DNA from: JAWAFD01 sp964467175
GTDB lineage: Archaea > Micrarchaeota > Micrarchaeia > Anstonellales > J096
Assembly: GCA_964467175.1 (NCBI GenBank)
Contig: CAYXNY010000006.1
Coordinates: 1-10,297, forward strand
Direction: 5' to 3'
Length of the DNA stretch: 10,297 nt
The notes below the pieces were generated by a model. The model saw nothing but the letters and a program-made list of their open reading frames with translations. It was not told where the DNA came from and ran no database searches. Positions 1 through 5,992 of the stretch are shown here, piece by piece; within the stretch, counting starts at the first letter, position 1; every line of letters begins with the position of its first letter. The translations under genes were made by a program, and so were the position numbers.

Positions 1-1
1 A

Positions 2-340
2 GCATGCGCAGTTGAGAGCGTAAACGCCCAGATTGTTGATGAAAACAACCAGGCGATGGGCGCCCAAGTAACAGCATCTGTTCCATACACACTGACAAGC
101 AACCTCATGTACCTAGACAGCGAAGCAACAGGCCTTGGCACAGGAGTTGTGATTACTGTCGGTGGACAGGCAGTAAACACAGTAACCGCAGCAGCCCTGG
201 AAGAGGCCGGCACGACTATTGACTCAACAAACAACGTTGTAGTCAAGCAGGTCGGCAACAAGATAATCGTCGCAGGATACACAGCAGAAGACACATTGAC
301 AGCAGTGGACCAGTTCTTGGCTGGAGTAAAGAGGCAGTAA
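2..340 (+). CDS. S-layer protein, C-terminal part (5' end outside window)
   Basis: The reading frame is open from the first bases of the window with no stop upstream, so the ATG at 56 is probably internal and the gene begins before the window. About 112 residues are visible, ending at TAA 338-340. The segment is rich in Thr, Val, Ala and Gly. It carries a VVITVGGQAVNTVTA stretch followed by IIVAGYTAEDT near the end, a combination typical of the C-terminus of archaeal S-layer proteins (the methanogen-type S_layer_C family). Such proteins form the outer paracrystalline cell envelope. The last residues, LAGVKRQ, lack a hydrophobic membrane anchor, so attachment would depend on the missing part or on a partner protein. 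The family call is from recognised sequence pattern; total length cannot be judged. Confidence 0.75.
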   Translation, partial: ACAVESVNAQIVDENNQAMGAQVTASVPYTLTSNLMYLDSEATGLGTGVVITVGGQAVNTVTAAALEEAGTTIDSTNNVVVKQVGNKIIVAGYTAEDTLTAVDQFLAGVKRQ

Positions 341-345
341 ATCTG

Positions 346-377
346 CCTTTTTCTTCTTTTTTTCTTTTCTATTTTTG
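346..377 (+). terminator. T-rich archaeal terminator after S-layer gene
   Basis: Eight bases after the S-layer stop codon the plus strand becomes a long pyrimidine tract dominated by runs of T, with no preceding GC-rich hairpin. Oligo-T tracts are the usual intrinsic termination signal of archaeal RNA polymerase, and a strongly expressed S-layer gene would need one before the next promoter. Confidence 0.65.
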
Positions 378-383
378 AAATTT

Positions 384-432
384 GCCCCTATAAGTGCATA
401 TTTTTAAATTTTGTGCCTTTATAAGAACATAT
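384..432 (+). promoter_or_regulatory. Promoter of the AAA+ ATPase gene, with flanking imperfect direct repeat
   Basis: A TATA-like box (ATTTTTAAATT, 400-410) lies about 26 nt before the ATG at 431, the distance expected for a leaderless archaeal transcript; no Shine-Dalgarno sequence is present. The box is flanked by two related 18-mers, 384-401 and 415-432, which match at 14 of 18 positions and start 31 bp apart, close to three helical turns. The second copy runs into the start codon. This could be a regulator site, or chance similarity in AT-rich DNA. Confidence 0.5.
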
Positions 433-1663
433 GGCAGAACCCACAAAAAAGGAAATAATGGACTTTTCCCCTATGAATAAAGGGCAGAGCGAGGAGCTGC
501 CTTCTTACAAACGGCAGGGATTTCTTGAGGTGAAAAGAGCTCTTGAAACAGGGCTTATTGTTGCGGTCACAGGCCTGCGGCGTGTTGGTAAAACAACGCT
601 CGTTAAGCAGGTTCTCGGAAATGATGCATTCTACTTCTCCTTTGATGAGAAGAAATACGCAAACCCAGAGTCTCTCAAACGGGTTATTGAAGTGTTTCTT
701 GAAGAGAAAGAGAAACCGATCATTTTTCTTGACGAGATATTCAGAGTGGACGATTGGGCGGGCATACTGAAAAAATATCACGACCAGAGAAGGGCAAGGT
801 TTATAGTGAGCGGTTCCTCTTCCCTGATGGTAAAAAAAGGTGTTGAAAGCCTGAGCGGAAGGCTCTTTGTATACTACCTTCCGCCCCTTCAGTTTAATGA
901 GTACTTGGACATGGTGGGGAAGGGTCAAGAAAAAATCACGATCAATAATGCGTTTAGAGCAAAGAAGCGTTATGAGGAGGAGCTGGAGCAGTTTCTGATA
1001 AAAGGTTCTTTCCCGGAGATAACGAAAATGGACGAAAGGAATGCCATCTCCTACATTCGGTCGAGTACTGTGGAAAAAATCGTTTTTGATGACATTCCAT
1101 CGACCTTTCGCATCGAGCATCCCTCCAAGCTTTATGACCTGTTGAAACTGTGCGCAACGAATTCATCACGACTATTCACAGAAGTAAACCTGGCCGAAGC
1201 AGTCCAACTCAGCAGGCATGCTGTTTCTGACTACCTTCTTTATCTTAATAAGGCATACCTTGCCGAAGTGCTTTACCCTATTGGCTCTTTCCAGAAAGGG
1301 TTGAAAAAACAGAAAAAAATTTTCGTTAAGACAGCTTCTATATACAACGCCTTGGCAGATGGTCCAAACGTTGGGCAGGCGGCAGAGACAGCAGTTTATG
1401 ATAAGCTGAGTAGTGAAAAATTGGCATTTTACCGAGATACCCAACAAAGAGAGGTTGATTTTATACATCACATTCCTATCGAAGTGAAATATCAATCTGC
1501 GATAACGCGAAGTAATATAAGAAACCTTCTCTATTACCTCAACAAATACAAAAAAAACAGGGGGGTTGTTGTTACAAAAGACCTCTTTGACGAGAAGACA
1601 ATTGATGGAAAAACCATCACCTACATCCCGCTTGATATCTTCTTGTTGCTTTCAATAGAATAG
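431..1663 (+). CDS. AAA+ ATPase with DUF4143-type C-terminal region
   Basis: This 410-residue protein has the layout of the AAA_14/DUF4143 ATPases common in archaea and bacteria. Visible parts are Walker A GLRRVGKTT (residues 48-56), Walker B IIFLDE (97-102), a sensor-1-like strand RFIVSGSSS (123-131), then LSGR and the PLQFNEYL motif typical of the family (about 141-158). A middle helical region (about 230-280) looks like a winged helix. The C-terminal part has a PD-(D/E)XK-like pattern: E319, D343 in REVDF and E351-x-K353 in IEVKY. The family has no settled function, and the nuclease-like domain may not be catalytic. The start at 431 fits a leaderless promoter. Arginine is encoded by CGN in 10 of 22 cases, against 4 of 32 in priS of the same window, which suggests a different origin from the core genes. 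It is convergent with the LysRS gene. Confidence 0.85.
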   Translation: MAEPTKKEIMDFSPMNKGQSEELPSYKRQGFLEVKRALETGLIVAVTGLRRVGKTTLVKQVLGNDAFYFSFDEKKYANPESLKRVIEVFLEEKEKPIIFLDEIFRVDDWAGILKKYHDQRRARFIVSGSSSLMVKKGVESLSGRLFVYYLPPLQFNEYLDMVGKGQEKITINNAFRAKKRYEEELEQFLIKGSFPEITKMDERNAISYIRSSTVEKIVFDDIPSTFRIEHPSKLYDLLKLCATNSSRLFTEVNLAEAVQLSRHAVSDYLLYLNKAYLAEVLYPIGSFQKGLKKQKKIFVKTASIYNALADGPNVGQAAETAVYDKLSSEKLAFYRDTQQREVDFIHHIPIEVKYQSAITRSNIRNLLYYLNKYKKNRGVVVTKDLFDEKTIDGKTITYIPLDIFLLLSIE

Positions 1664-1723
1664 CTTGTTGCAAATTACCTCGTAAAAACTCGCTCAGGAG
1701 GACACAGAAAAAACATTTACAAA

Positions 1724-3217
1724 TCATAAAACATCTTTCTTCACTCTTTCCGCCCCTAAAACCTCTATCAGCCGTCCGGCCTTAGGGCCTCTTTCTTTTC
1801 CTATAAGAGTTAGGTATATTTGCTTGAAGAATTCCGAAGGCTCTATGTTATTCCCTCTTGCAAACTCATAGATTGCATTGTGTATCTCAACATCCTTCAT
1901 CCCTTCCCCCAGCCCTTCAAAAAACTCCCTGACTTTTCCGCCTGCTTTTCCCGGCCTGTACGCAAAATCGTATGTTTCCGGAACAAAATTCTTCGCTATC
2001 CATTCCTCTATATAAGGCTTAACATATTCAACATCCCCCAAGAATTTCTCAACCTTTTTCCAGTCCCGGTATATCTGATAATAGAGAAGAACATCCCTGA
2101 ATTTAGCTTCCCACCCCCTTTTTCCGACCAACCCGTAAGCTTTTTTCTTCTTTACATCTGCCTTTTCTGTCGGTTTTTCAAGCTCCGAGGCGTGCTCATA
2201 ATCCTCTATCATTCTCAGCACATTTTCTTTTGACGGCACAAAATCTATGTTTTCTTCCAAATCAAATTTCACGAGCGTATAGGCGATAACCTCTGGCGGA
2301 ACAAGCTTTACTATCTCCATCATCCCCATCCCTATTCCTTTGCTTTTTGAGTATTTTTTTCCTTCAAAAAGTATGAACCCATACTTATACCCTATTGGCG
2401 GCTCATTTCCAAAAATTTGCTTATGAACCTCTTTTGCGGTATCCCAGCTCCCGCCCTTTGTGAAATGGTCCACCCCTCCCCCTTCTATGCTTGTTTTAAA
2501 ATAGTCCTGCCAAGAGGGCCAGTGCAACCTCCACTGCAGTTTATATCTATGGTCAGAAATTTTTGCCACCCCCTTATACCCGCATCCTTTTGTGTACTCA
2601 ACATCCTTGTCGCAGGAATACTCATATTCTCCATTTGCGCTGCTATAACTGAGCACCCTTGTTGTGGCTATTTTTCCGCATTTTTCGCATATGGGCATTA
2701 TGGGGCTCCAGTCCTTTGGAAGCTGTCTTACGCTTGTTTTCTCAACAACCTTCTTTACAAGTTCTATTTTTTCAAAAAACATCCTCGCATACCTATCAAA
2801 CGCGCCTTTTTCGTAAAGCTCGTTCACCCTCACAACATCCGCATTCACCCCAAAAAGCTTCATAAGATACACTGCCTGCTCAAGAAAATAGTCTCCATAG
2901 CTTTCTGCCTTCCCATCAGGAGAAGGCACATAGCAAAGCGGTTTTCCCAAATGCGGTGCGAGCATTTTCTTTTTGTCCTGAAGAGAAAAAGGAACAGAAT
3001 CAAACGCATCCATAATGTCCGCGACAAAATAAAACTTTACTTTTTTTCCTTTTTTCTCCAAAACCCTCCTTACCATGTCCGGAAAAAGGAATTCGCACAC
3101 CGTACCCAAGTGCGCAGGGCCGGAGGTTGTCATTCCGCCGGTAATAACATACGGCTCCGTCTTTTTCTTTATAACCTCCTCTGCAAGCCGTTCTGCCCAA
3201 TGAAGGTTTTTTTCCAT
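1724..3217 (-). CDS. lysS: Lysyl-tRNA synthetase, class I
   Basis: This cytoplasmic enzyme charges tRNA-Lys with lysine using ATP. The 497-residue protein is the class I form, widespread in archaea and unrelated to class II LysRS. The Rossmann catalytic core has a HIGH-like motif, PAHLG (34-38), and a KMSKS-like motif, YSKSKG (289-294). Between them is a putative zinc site (C177-x2-C180 with C202 and C212) and the conserved segment IEGGGVDHFTKGGSWDT (244-260), characteristic of class I LysRS. The remaining helical C-terminal part would bind the anticodon. Length is slightly shorter than the roughly 520-530 residues usual for the family, with no missing motif. The ATG at 3217 is 27 nt downstream of a TATA-like box and has no Shine-Dalgarno, so the message is probably leaderless. 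The gene is divergent from the membrane protein at 3280. The symbol lysK is also used for this class. Confidence 0.95.
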   Translation of the reverse strand: MEKNLHWAERLAEEVIKKKTEPYVITGGMTTSGPAHLGTVCEFLFPDMVRRVLEKKGKKVKFYFVADIMDAFDSVPFSLQDKKKMLAPHLGKPLCYVPSPDGKAESYGDYFLEQAVYLMKLFGVNADVVRVNELYEKGAFDRYARMFFEKIELVKKVVEKTSVRQLPKDWSPIMPICEKCGKIATTRVLSYSSANGEYEYSCDKDVEYTKGCGYKGVAKISDHRYKLQWRLHWPSWQDYFKTSIEGGGVDHFTKGGSWDTAKEVHKQIFGNEPPIGYKYGFILFEGKKYSKSKGIGMGMMEIVKLVPPEVIAYTLVKFDLEENIDFVPSKENVLRMIEDYEHASELEKPTEKADVKKKKAYGLVGKRGWEAKFRDVLLYYQIYRDWKKVEKFLGDVEYVKPYIEEWIAKNFVPETYDFAYRPGKAGGKVREFFEGLGEGMKDVEIHNAIYEFARGNNIEPSEFFKQIYLTLIGKERGPKAGRLIEVLGAERVKKDVL

Positions 3218-3235
3218 ACTGAAAAATCTAGCGAA

Positions 3236-3275
3236 ATGTTTTAAATAATGTTCGGTTAAAAATGTAGATAGGTGG
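3236..3275. promoter_or_regulatory. Divergent promoter between lysS and a membrane protein gene
   Basis: Only 62 nt separate the two start codons. The AT-rich core TTTTAAATAAT (3239-3249) can serve as a TATA box in both directions: its centre is about 27 nt from the lysS ATG on the minus strand, giving a leaderless transcript. On the plus strand it would start transcription near 3269, giving a very short leader that contains GGTGG (3271-3275) before the ATG at 3280. A second candidate plus-strand box is GGTTAAAAAT (3255-3264). Whether one box serves both genes is not decided by the sequence. Confidence 0.5.
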
Positions 3276-3279
3276 AATT

Positions 3280-3771
3280 ATGAGGGTCAATCAAACAAGA
3301 TCTATTATAGACCTGGATAAGTTCAAGGAGTGGCCGCATGTAGCTAAAAACCTCGAGCATCTTAACGCTTTTTTGAATAGAGGCCCGCTTCTTGGTCCTG
3401 ATGAAAAAAAGCAAGTAAGGAAATTGGCGCAAGAGACGATCGCCATGCTAAACCAAGAGCGTAAACCTCAAGAAGACGTAATTATAAAACGCAGTATTGT
3501 TCCTTCTGTTATTCTTGGATGCTCGTTCATATCCTTTCTTGTGTCCGCTATTGGTTATGCAGTTAGCGCACCTCCGATTAATTCTTTCTTTCTCCGCGCA
3601 TCTGTGGCCTCTTTTGTAATTGGGCTCATTTCCAACATTGTTATGGTCATCCTTTCCCGTAAAGAGATACTCCAAACAATAAAGATTGACGAGCTTATTA
3701 CTGGTATAAGAAAAGCGTGCGAGGACCATCTCCAAGAACTTATTGATTTTGGTAGCTCGAGCAGAATATAG
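3280..3771 (+). CDS. Hypothetical protein with two membrane helices
   Basis: The family is not recognised. The 163-residue protein has a soluble, charged N-terminal part (1-70, mostly predicted helical), two hydrophobic segments (about 73-95 and 103-125) joined by a short SAPPINS turn, and a charged helical tail (126-163). This is the shape of a small hairpin membrane protein with both ends on the same side, probably cytoplasmic because Lys and Arg flank the helices. No signal peptide, catalytic motif or cysteine pair is seen. The ATG is preceded by GGTGG at a suitable distance, which supports this start. Arginine is CGN in 4 of about 10 codons, higher than in the core genes. It stands alone between lysS, which is divergent, and the 5S rRNA gene, so context gives no function. 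Confidence 0.6.
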   Translation: MRVNQTRSIIDLDKFKEWPHVAKNLEHLNAFLNRGPLLGPDEKKQVRKLAQETIAMLNQERKPQEDVIIKRSIVPSVILGCSFISFLVSAIGYAVSAPPINSFFLRASVASFVIGLISNIVMVILSRKEILQTIKIDELITGIRKACEDHLQELIDFGSSSRI

Positions 3772-3780
3772 GTTTAAAAG
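3771..3780 (+). promoter_or_regulatory. TATA box of the 5S rRNA gene
   Basis: GGTTTAAAAG lies just after the stop codon of the membrane protein gene, with its centre about 28 nt before the inferred 5' end of the 5S rRNA. This is the expected archaeal TATA-to-start distance and indicates that the 5S gene has its own promoter rather than being read from a 16S-23S operon. Confidence 0.6.
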
Positions 3781-3803
3781 CATTTCTTTACATAAAACTC
3801 CTT

Positions 3804-3920
3804 TGCCAACGGCCATAGGAGGGGGGCAACACCTGTTCCCATCCCGAACACAGAAGTTAAGCCCTCTCACGGCTGTCCGACTACTGCCCTAAGGGCGGGA
3901 AAGGCGGCTGCTGTTGGCAC
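3804..3920 (+). rRNA. rrf: 5S ribosomal RNA (stand-alone)
   Basis: The segment has the length of a 5S rRNA, about 117 nt. The ends pair to form helix I: GCCAACGGC at 3805-3813 pairs with GCTGTTGGC near 3910-3918, with one G-U pair. The interior holds the highly conserved loop region CCCATCCCGAACACAGAAGT followed by TAAGC (3839-3863), which fixes the plus strand, and the later arm GCCCTAAGGGCGGGAA (about 3887-3902). Exact ends may differ by one to three bases. No 16S, 23S or tRNA sequence is next to it, so it is an isolated 5S locus with its own TATA box. This is common in some archaea with dispersed rRNA genes. Transcription runs toward the convergent nuclease gene, whose stop codon lies 8 nt away. 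Confidence 0.95.
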
Positions 3921-3927
3921 CTAATTC

Positions 3928-4650
3928 CTACCTGTCTTTATTATGATTATTTTTTGTATATCCCTTATGCTCTTTTTTCATATCCTTTGAAAGAATTCCT
4001 ATACCTTCTGAATGTATCGGCATTTTGAATGTTGGAGTTGTGCTTGGATGAGCGTCCCAAGGACCTACTGAAAAAAACCTTACACTCTGCAGGAAATATA
4101 TTTCAATTTGGTCATTTATCTTAATAGATGATATGGCCTCTAGGGTTTCTATTTTTGCAACAGATAGACATATTTTGCTTAAAAGTTTTACCTCTTCTTC
4201 GTCCATCTTAACCCCAAGCGCTTCACGGAAATGGCCCTTTGCCTTGGAGAGGTTTTTTCTATGCTGTCCGTTTATCCCTGTTTTTACCTCTCCAATGCCA
4301 ACTATGAATGGGCCGTTGAAAATAATCAAATCTATCTCCCCGCATCCTTCGTTAAAACGGAATTGGATGTTTCTTAGAAGGATTTCGTTTTCATCCATAA
4401 AAAGAGAAACCGTTGCCGCGGCTAAACTTTCTCCAACATACCCTTTTTGAAAGTTTTTCGGCGGGTACCTTATCAGCGCTTCCTCAAGAAGGGGAAGCAT
4501 AACCCTAGTTAGTCTGTCCCTTCCGAATTTATTTTCATACGCAGTGCAGAATTCTGGCAATTGGCGTTGAAATTCTTTAATACGGCTTCTTCTAATTGGC
4601 TGTAATCTTTCCTCAAAAGTGCGAAAAGAATGCTTCTCACCCCATTGCAT
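3928..4650 (-). CDS. Putative PD-(D/E)XK nuclease, YraN-like core
   Basis: The 240-residue protein has a central restriction-endonuclease-like signature: GYVGESLAA (70-78, with E74), then GCGEIDLIIF (102-111, with D107), then a strand ending GEVKTG (120-125, with E121-x-K123). The E...D...ExK spacing and the GEIDLI wording resemble YraN/UPF0102 and Holliday-junction-resolvase-like nucleases, so metal-dependent cleavage of DNA is likely in principle. Residues 1-65 are a basic helical extension and about 165-240 a further extension, making the protein about twice the size of YraN. The family as a whole is therefore not recognised. The ATG at 4650 lies about 24 nt from a TATA-like box (GTTAAAAAATG, 4668-4678) with no Shine-Dalgarno, so the message is probably leaderless. 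The last dozen codons overlap the 5S terminator. It is transcribed alone; its biological target is unknown. Confidence 0.65.
   Translation of the reverse strand: MQWGEKHSFRTFEERLQPIRRSRIKEFQRQLPEFCTAYENKFGRDRLTRVMLPLLEEALIRYPPKNFQKGYVGESLAAATVSLFMDENEILLRNIQFRFNEGCGEIDLIIFNGPFIVGIGEVKTGINGQHRKNLSKAKGHFREALGVKMDEEEVKLLSKICLSVAKIETLEAISSIKINDQIEIYFLQSVRFFSVGPWDAHPSTTPTFKMPIHSEGIGILSKDMKKEHKGYTKNNHNKDR
3936..3959 (+). terminator. T-rich terminator of the 5S rRNA, inside the opposing gene
   Basis: Downstream of the 5S rRNA the plus strand reads CTTTATTATGATTATTTTTTGT, with a run of six T at about 3950-3955. This is a plausible oligo-T terminator for 5S transcription. It lies within the last codons of the gene on the minus strand (3928-4650), where it is read as the Lys/Asn-rich tail, so the same bases would serve both purposes. 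Confidence 0.45.
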
Positions 4651-4667
4651 AATTCAATTTCGAAGAA

Positions 4668-4678
4668 CATTTTTTAAC
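4668..4678 (-). promoter_or_regulatory. TATA box of the putative nuclease gene
   Basis: On the minus strand GTTAAAAAATG sits with its centre about 23-24 nt before the ATG at 4650, consistent with transcription starting at or next to the start codon. No Shine-Dalgarno sequence lies between them. Confidence 0.5.
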
Positions 4679-4763
4679 TCTTATGTGGTATCCTTTATCC
4701 ATAAAGTACACCGCTAGCGACTTGGGGAAGCTTAATCTATTCTCTATATTCCCACTGCAACAT

Positions 4764-4783
4764 ACCCCTCGGCCCGGGGGGGT
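4764..4783. repeat. GC-rich hairpin upstream of the secreted-protein promoter
   Basis: ACCCCTC (4764-4770) can pair with the following GGGGGGT (to 4783), giving a stem of about seven pairs with one G-T pair and a loop of six bases. It stands out from an otherwise AT-rich 179-nt gap between two divergent start codons and ends two bases before a TATA-like box. The rest of that gap (about 4680-4763) shows no gene, repeat or RNA pattern that can be recognised. Confidence 0.4.
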
Positions 4784-4784
4784 A

Positions 4785-4825
4785 GATATATTTTTAAGCG
4801 CTTACTATTGAAAGAAATAGGGGGA
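4785..4825 (+). promoter_or_regulatory. Promoter and Shine-Dalgarno of the three-gene cluster
   Basis: A good TATA-like box, GATATATTTTTAAG (4785-4798), is followed by a short leader that contains a strong Shine-Dalgarno, AGGGGGAT (4819-4826), five to ten bases before the ATG at 4830. The following two genes have no room for promoters of their own, so this promoter probably serves 4830-6577 as an operon. Confidence 0.6.
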
Positions 4826-4829
4826 TAAG

Positions 4830-5666
4830 ATGAGAAAAATTCTTGTGTTGTTTGTTCTGTTGGGAATTGTTGGAATGGTTTTTGCAGCGGATCTGCAATC
4901 AAAGATGGAAATAAAAGTAAAGGAGGTTAAGCCCATGATCTCAATGCAGCCGATGAATTGCGACCCTGCGAACAGAGGGCCATTCAAATTTATGGTAAAG
5001 ATTGGGTTCAACAGCGAATACAACGAGGATGTCGATGTTTATTACTCTCTTTACGACATGAAAACCGGGACATGGGTTGATAAGGGTCTGCTGCTTGTAG
5101 TGGATGCCGGGAACATTGAAGATAAGCAGGTTCAGTTCGATTTCTATGCTGGGGGAAAGGGAAACGGAACGATAGAAACGCCTGCGTTTGAACTGCGGTA
5201 TGCAGACCCGGAGAACCAGGGGGTGACGAGAAAAAAGGAGATTACAATAACAACCGAGCACTGGGAAACAACAAACGAAATTATATTAAAAAGGAATATA
5301 GCAGAGCTTCAGAACTTAGTCTCGCAAATTGAGGAGAAGGGATGCGACGCAACGCAGATAAAAAACAAAATCGATGAGATGAATGGGCTGATGGCTATAT
5401 GCGAATGCCCGAGCGCAAACATACTCGCAACAAAAACAAAGGCAGATGCCGAGGCATTGCTGGCAGGATGCGTTCCTCCCGCACCTAAGGAAGAAGAGGA
5501 GGAAATAATAATAACTCCTCCGCAAGAGGAGAAGCCTCCGGTAGAGGAACAGCCTCCGGTAGAACAACCGCCTGAAGAGGAAGAACCGCCGCAACAGCCC
5601 GGCATGTGCGCACCAGCGCTTATATTGGCAGCACTTGGGGTGGCGGTTGCTAAATGGGGATATTAG
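4830..5666 (+). CDS. Secreted protein with Pro/Glu stalk and C-terminal anchor
   Basis: The family is not recognised. The 278-residue protein starts with a clear signal peptide, MRKILVLFVLLGIVGMVFA, likely cut after residue 19. Residues 20-150 look like an all-beta, immunoglobulin-like or CARDB-like extracellular domain. Residues 150-215 are helical, with possible coiled-coil character and four Cys (172, 191, 193, 214) that could form disulfides. Residues 216-258 are a Pro/Glu stalk with the repeat PPVE; the DNA repeats AGCCTCCGGTAGA at 5533 and 5551. The tail is GMCAPALILAALGVAVAK followed by WGY (258-278), a Cys-Ala-Pro before a hydrophobic helix, reminiscent of the CGP-CTERM sorting tail of Thermococcales but lacking its final Arg cluster. 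The protein is therefore probably displayed outside the cell on a short stalk. It overlaps the next gene by 13 nt, so the two are probably co-translated. Confidence 0.75.
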   Translation: MRKILVLFVLLGIVGMVFAADLQSKMEIKVKEVKPMISMQPMNCDPANRGPFKFMVKIGFNSEYNEDVDVYYSLYDMKTGTWVDKGLLLVVDAGNIEDKQVQFDFYAGGKGNGTIETPAFELRYADPENQGVTRKKEITITTEHWETTNEIILKRNIAELQNLVSQIEEKGCDATQIKNKIDEMNGLMAICECPSANILATKTKADAEALLAGCVPPAPKEEEEEIIITPPQEEKPPVEEQPPVEQPPEEEEPPQQPGMCAPALILAALGVAVAKWGY

Positions 5667-5983
5667 ACCTGTTATTCGGATGGGCAAGGGGAAAGCGAAA
5701 ATATCCCGGCAAGTACAAATGCCCGAACTGCGGGGAAGAGATAACGCTCGATATGGAGCGTTGTCCAAAGTGCGGAACAAGGATAAAGAGCATGTTCCGC
5801 AAAAAATGCCCTAAGTGCGGGACTGCGAACCAACTGGACGCAAAAAAATGCGAGAAATGCGGGTTTGATTTTGAGGAGCTTGAATCAAGGGAAGGGAAAA
5901 AATGGTACAAATGCCCGAGATGCGGATACAGGATAGATTACTATGCAACAAGATGCCCATCCTGCGGAGTAAAGTTCGTATGA
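5654..5983 (+). CDS. Triple zinc-ribbon protein
   Basis: The 109-residue protein contains six CxxC knuckles (Cys 23/26, 37/40, 52/55, 66/69, 87/90 and 101/104), enough for three zinc ribbons in a row. All have the CPxCG style typical of archaeal zinc ribbons. There is no other domain, only a short N-terminal helix, MGILDLLFGWARGKRK, which is amphipathic and basic and might touch the membrane. Such proteins usually bind nucleic acids or act as adaptors, but the role here is unknown. The start is firm: the in-frame codon just before the ATG at 5654 is a stop. The start lies inside the preceding gene (13-nt overlap), with GGGGTGG about 12 nt upstream, so expression is probably coupled to the secreted protein. 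The next gene follows 9 nt after its stop. Confidence 0.8.
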   Translation: MGILDLLFGWARGKRKYPGKYKCPNCGEEITLDMERCPKCGTRIKSMFRKKCPKCGTANQLDAKKCEKCGFDFEELESREGKKWYKCPRCGYRIDYYATRCPSCGVKFV

Positions 5984-5992
5984 GGGGTTGAT

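Noticed and set aside
419..1120. 233-codon minus-strand open frame opposite the AAA+ ATPase
   Set aside because: The opposite strand has intact Walker A and B motifs and a good promoter; this frame shows no domain and is a shadow.
2417..3244. 275-codon plus-strand open frame opposite lysS
   Set aside because: It lies wholly antisense to a confidently identified LysRS, its translation is rich in Cys, His, Phe and Pro without domain pattern, and it has no promoter or Shine-Dalgarno of its own.
4690..4783. Possible tRNA or small RNA in the gap before 4830
   Set aside because: No T-loop (GTTCGA-type) sequence, acceptor pairing or C/D box could be found; only one short GC-rich hairpin is present.
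4764..4783. Hairpin as a bacterial-type terminator
   Set aside because: No T run follows at the correct distance for transcription in either direction from a neighbouring gene end, and the flanking genes diverge from this point.
5309..5605. Minus-strand frame with Gly/Cys/Ser-rich repeats
   Set aside because: The repeats are simply the reverse reading of the Pro/Glu stalk codons of the secreted protein.
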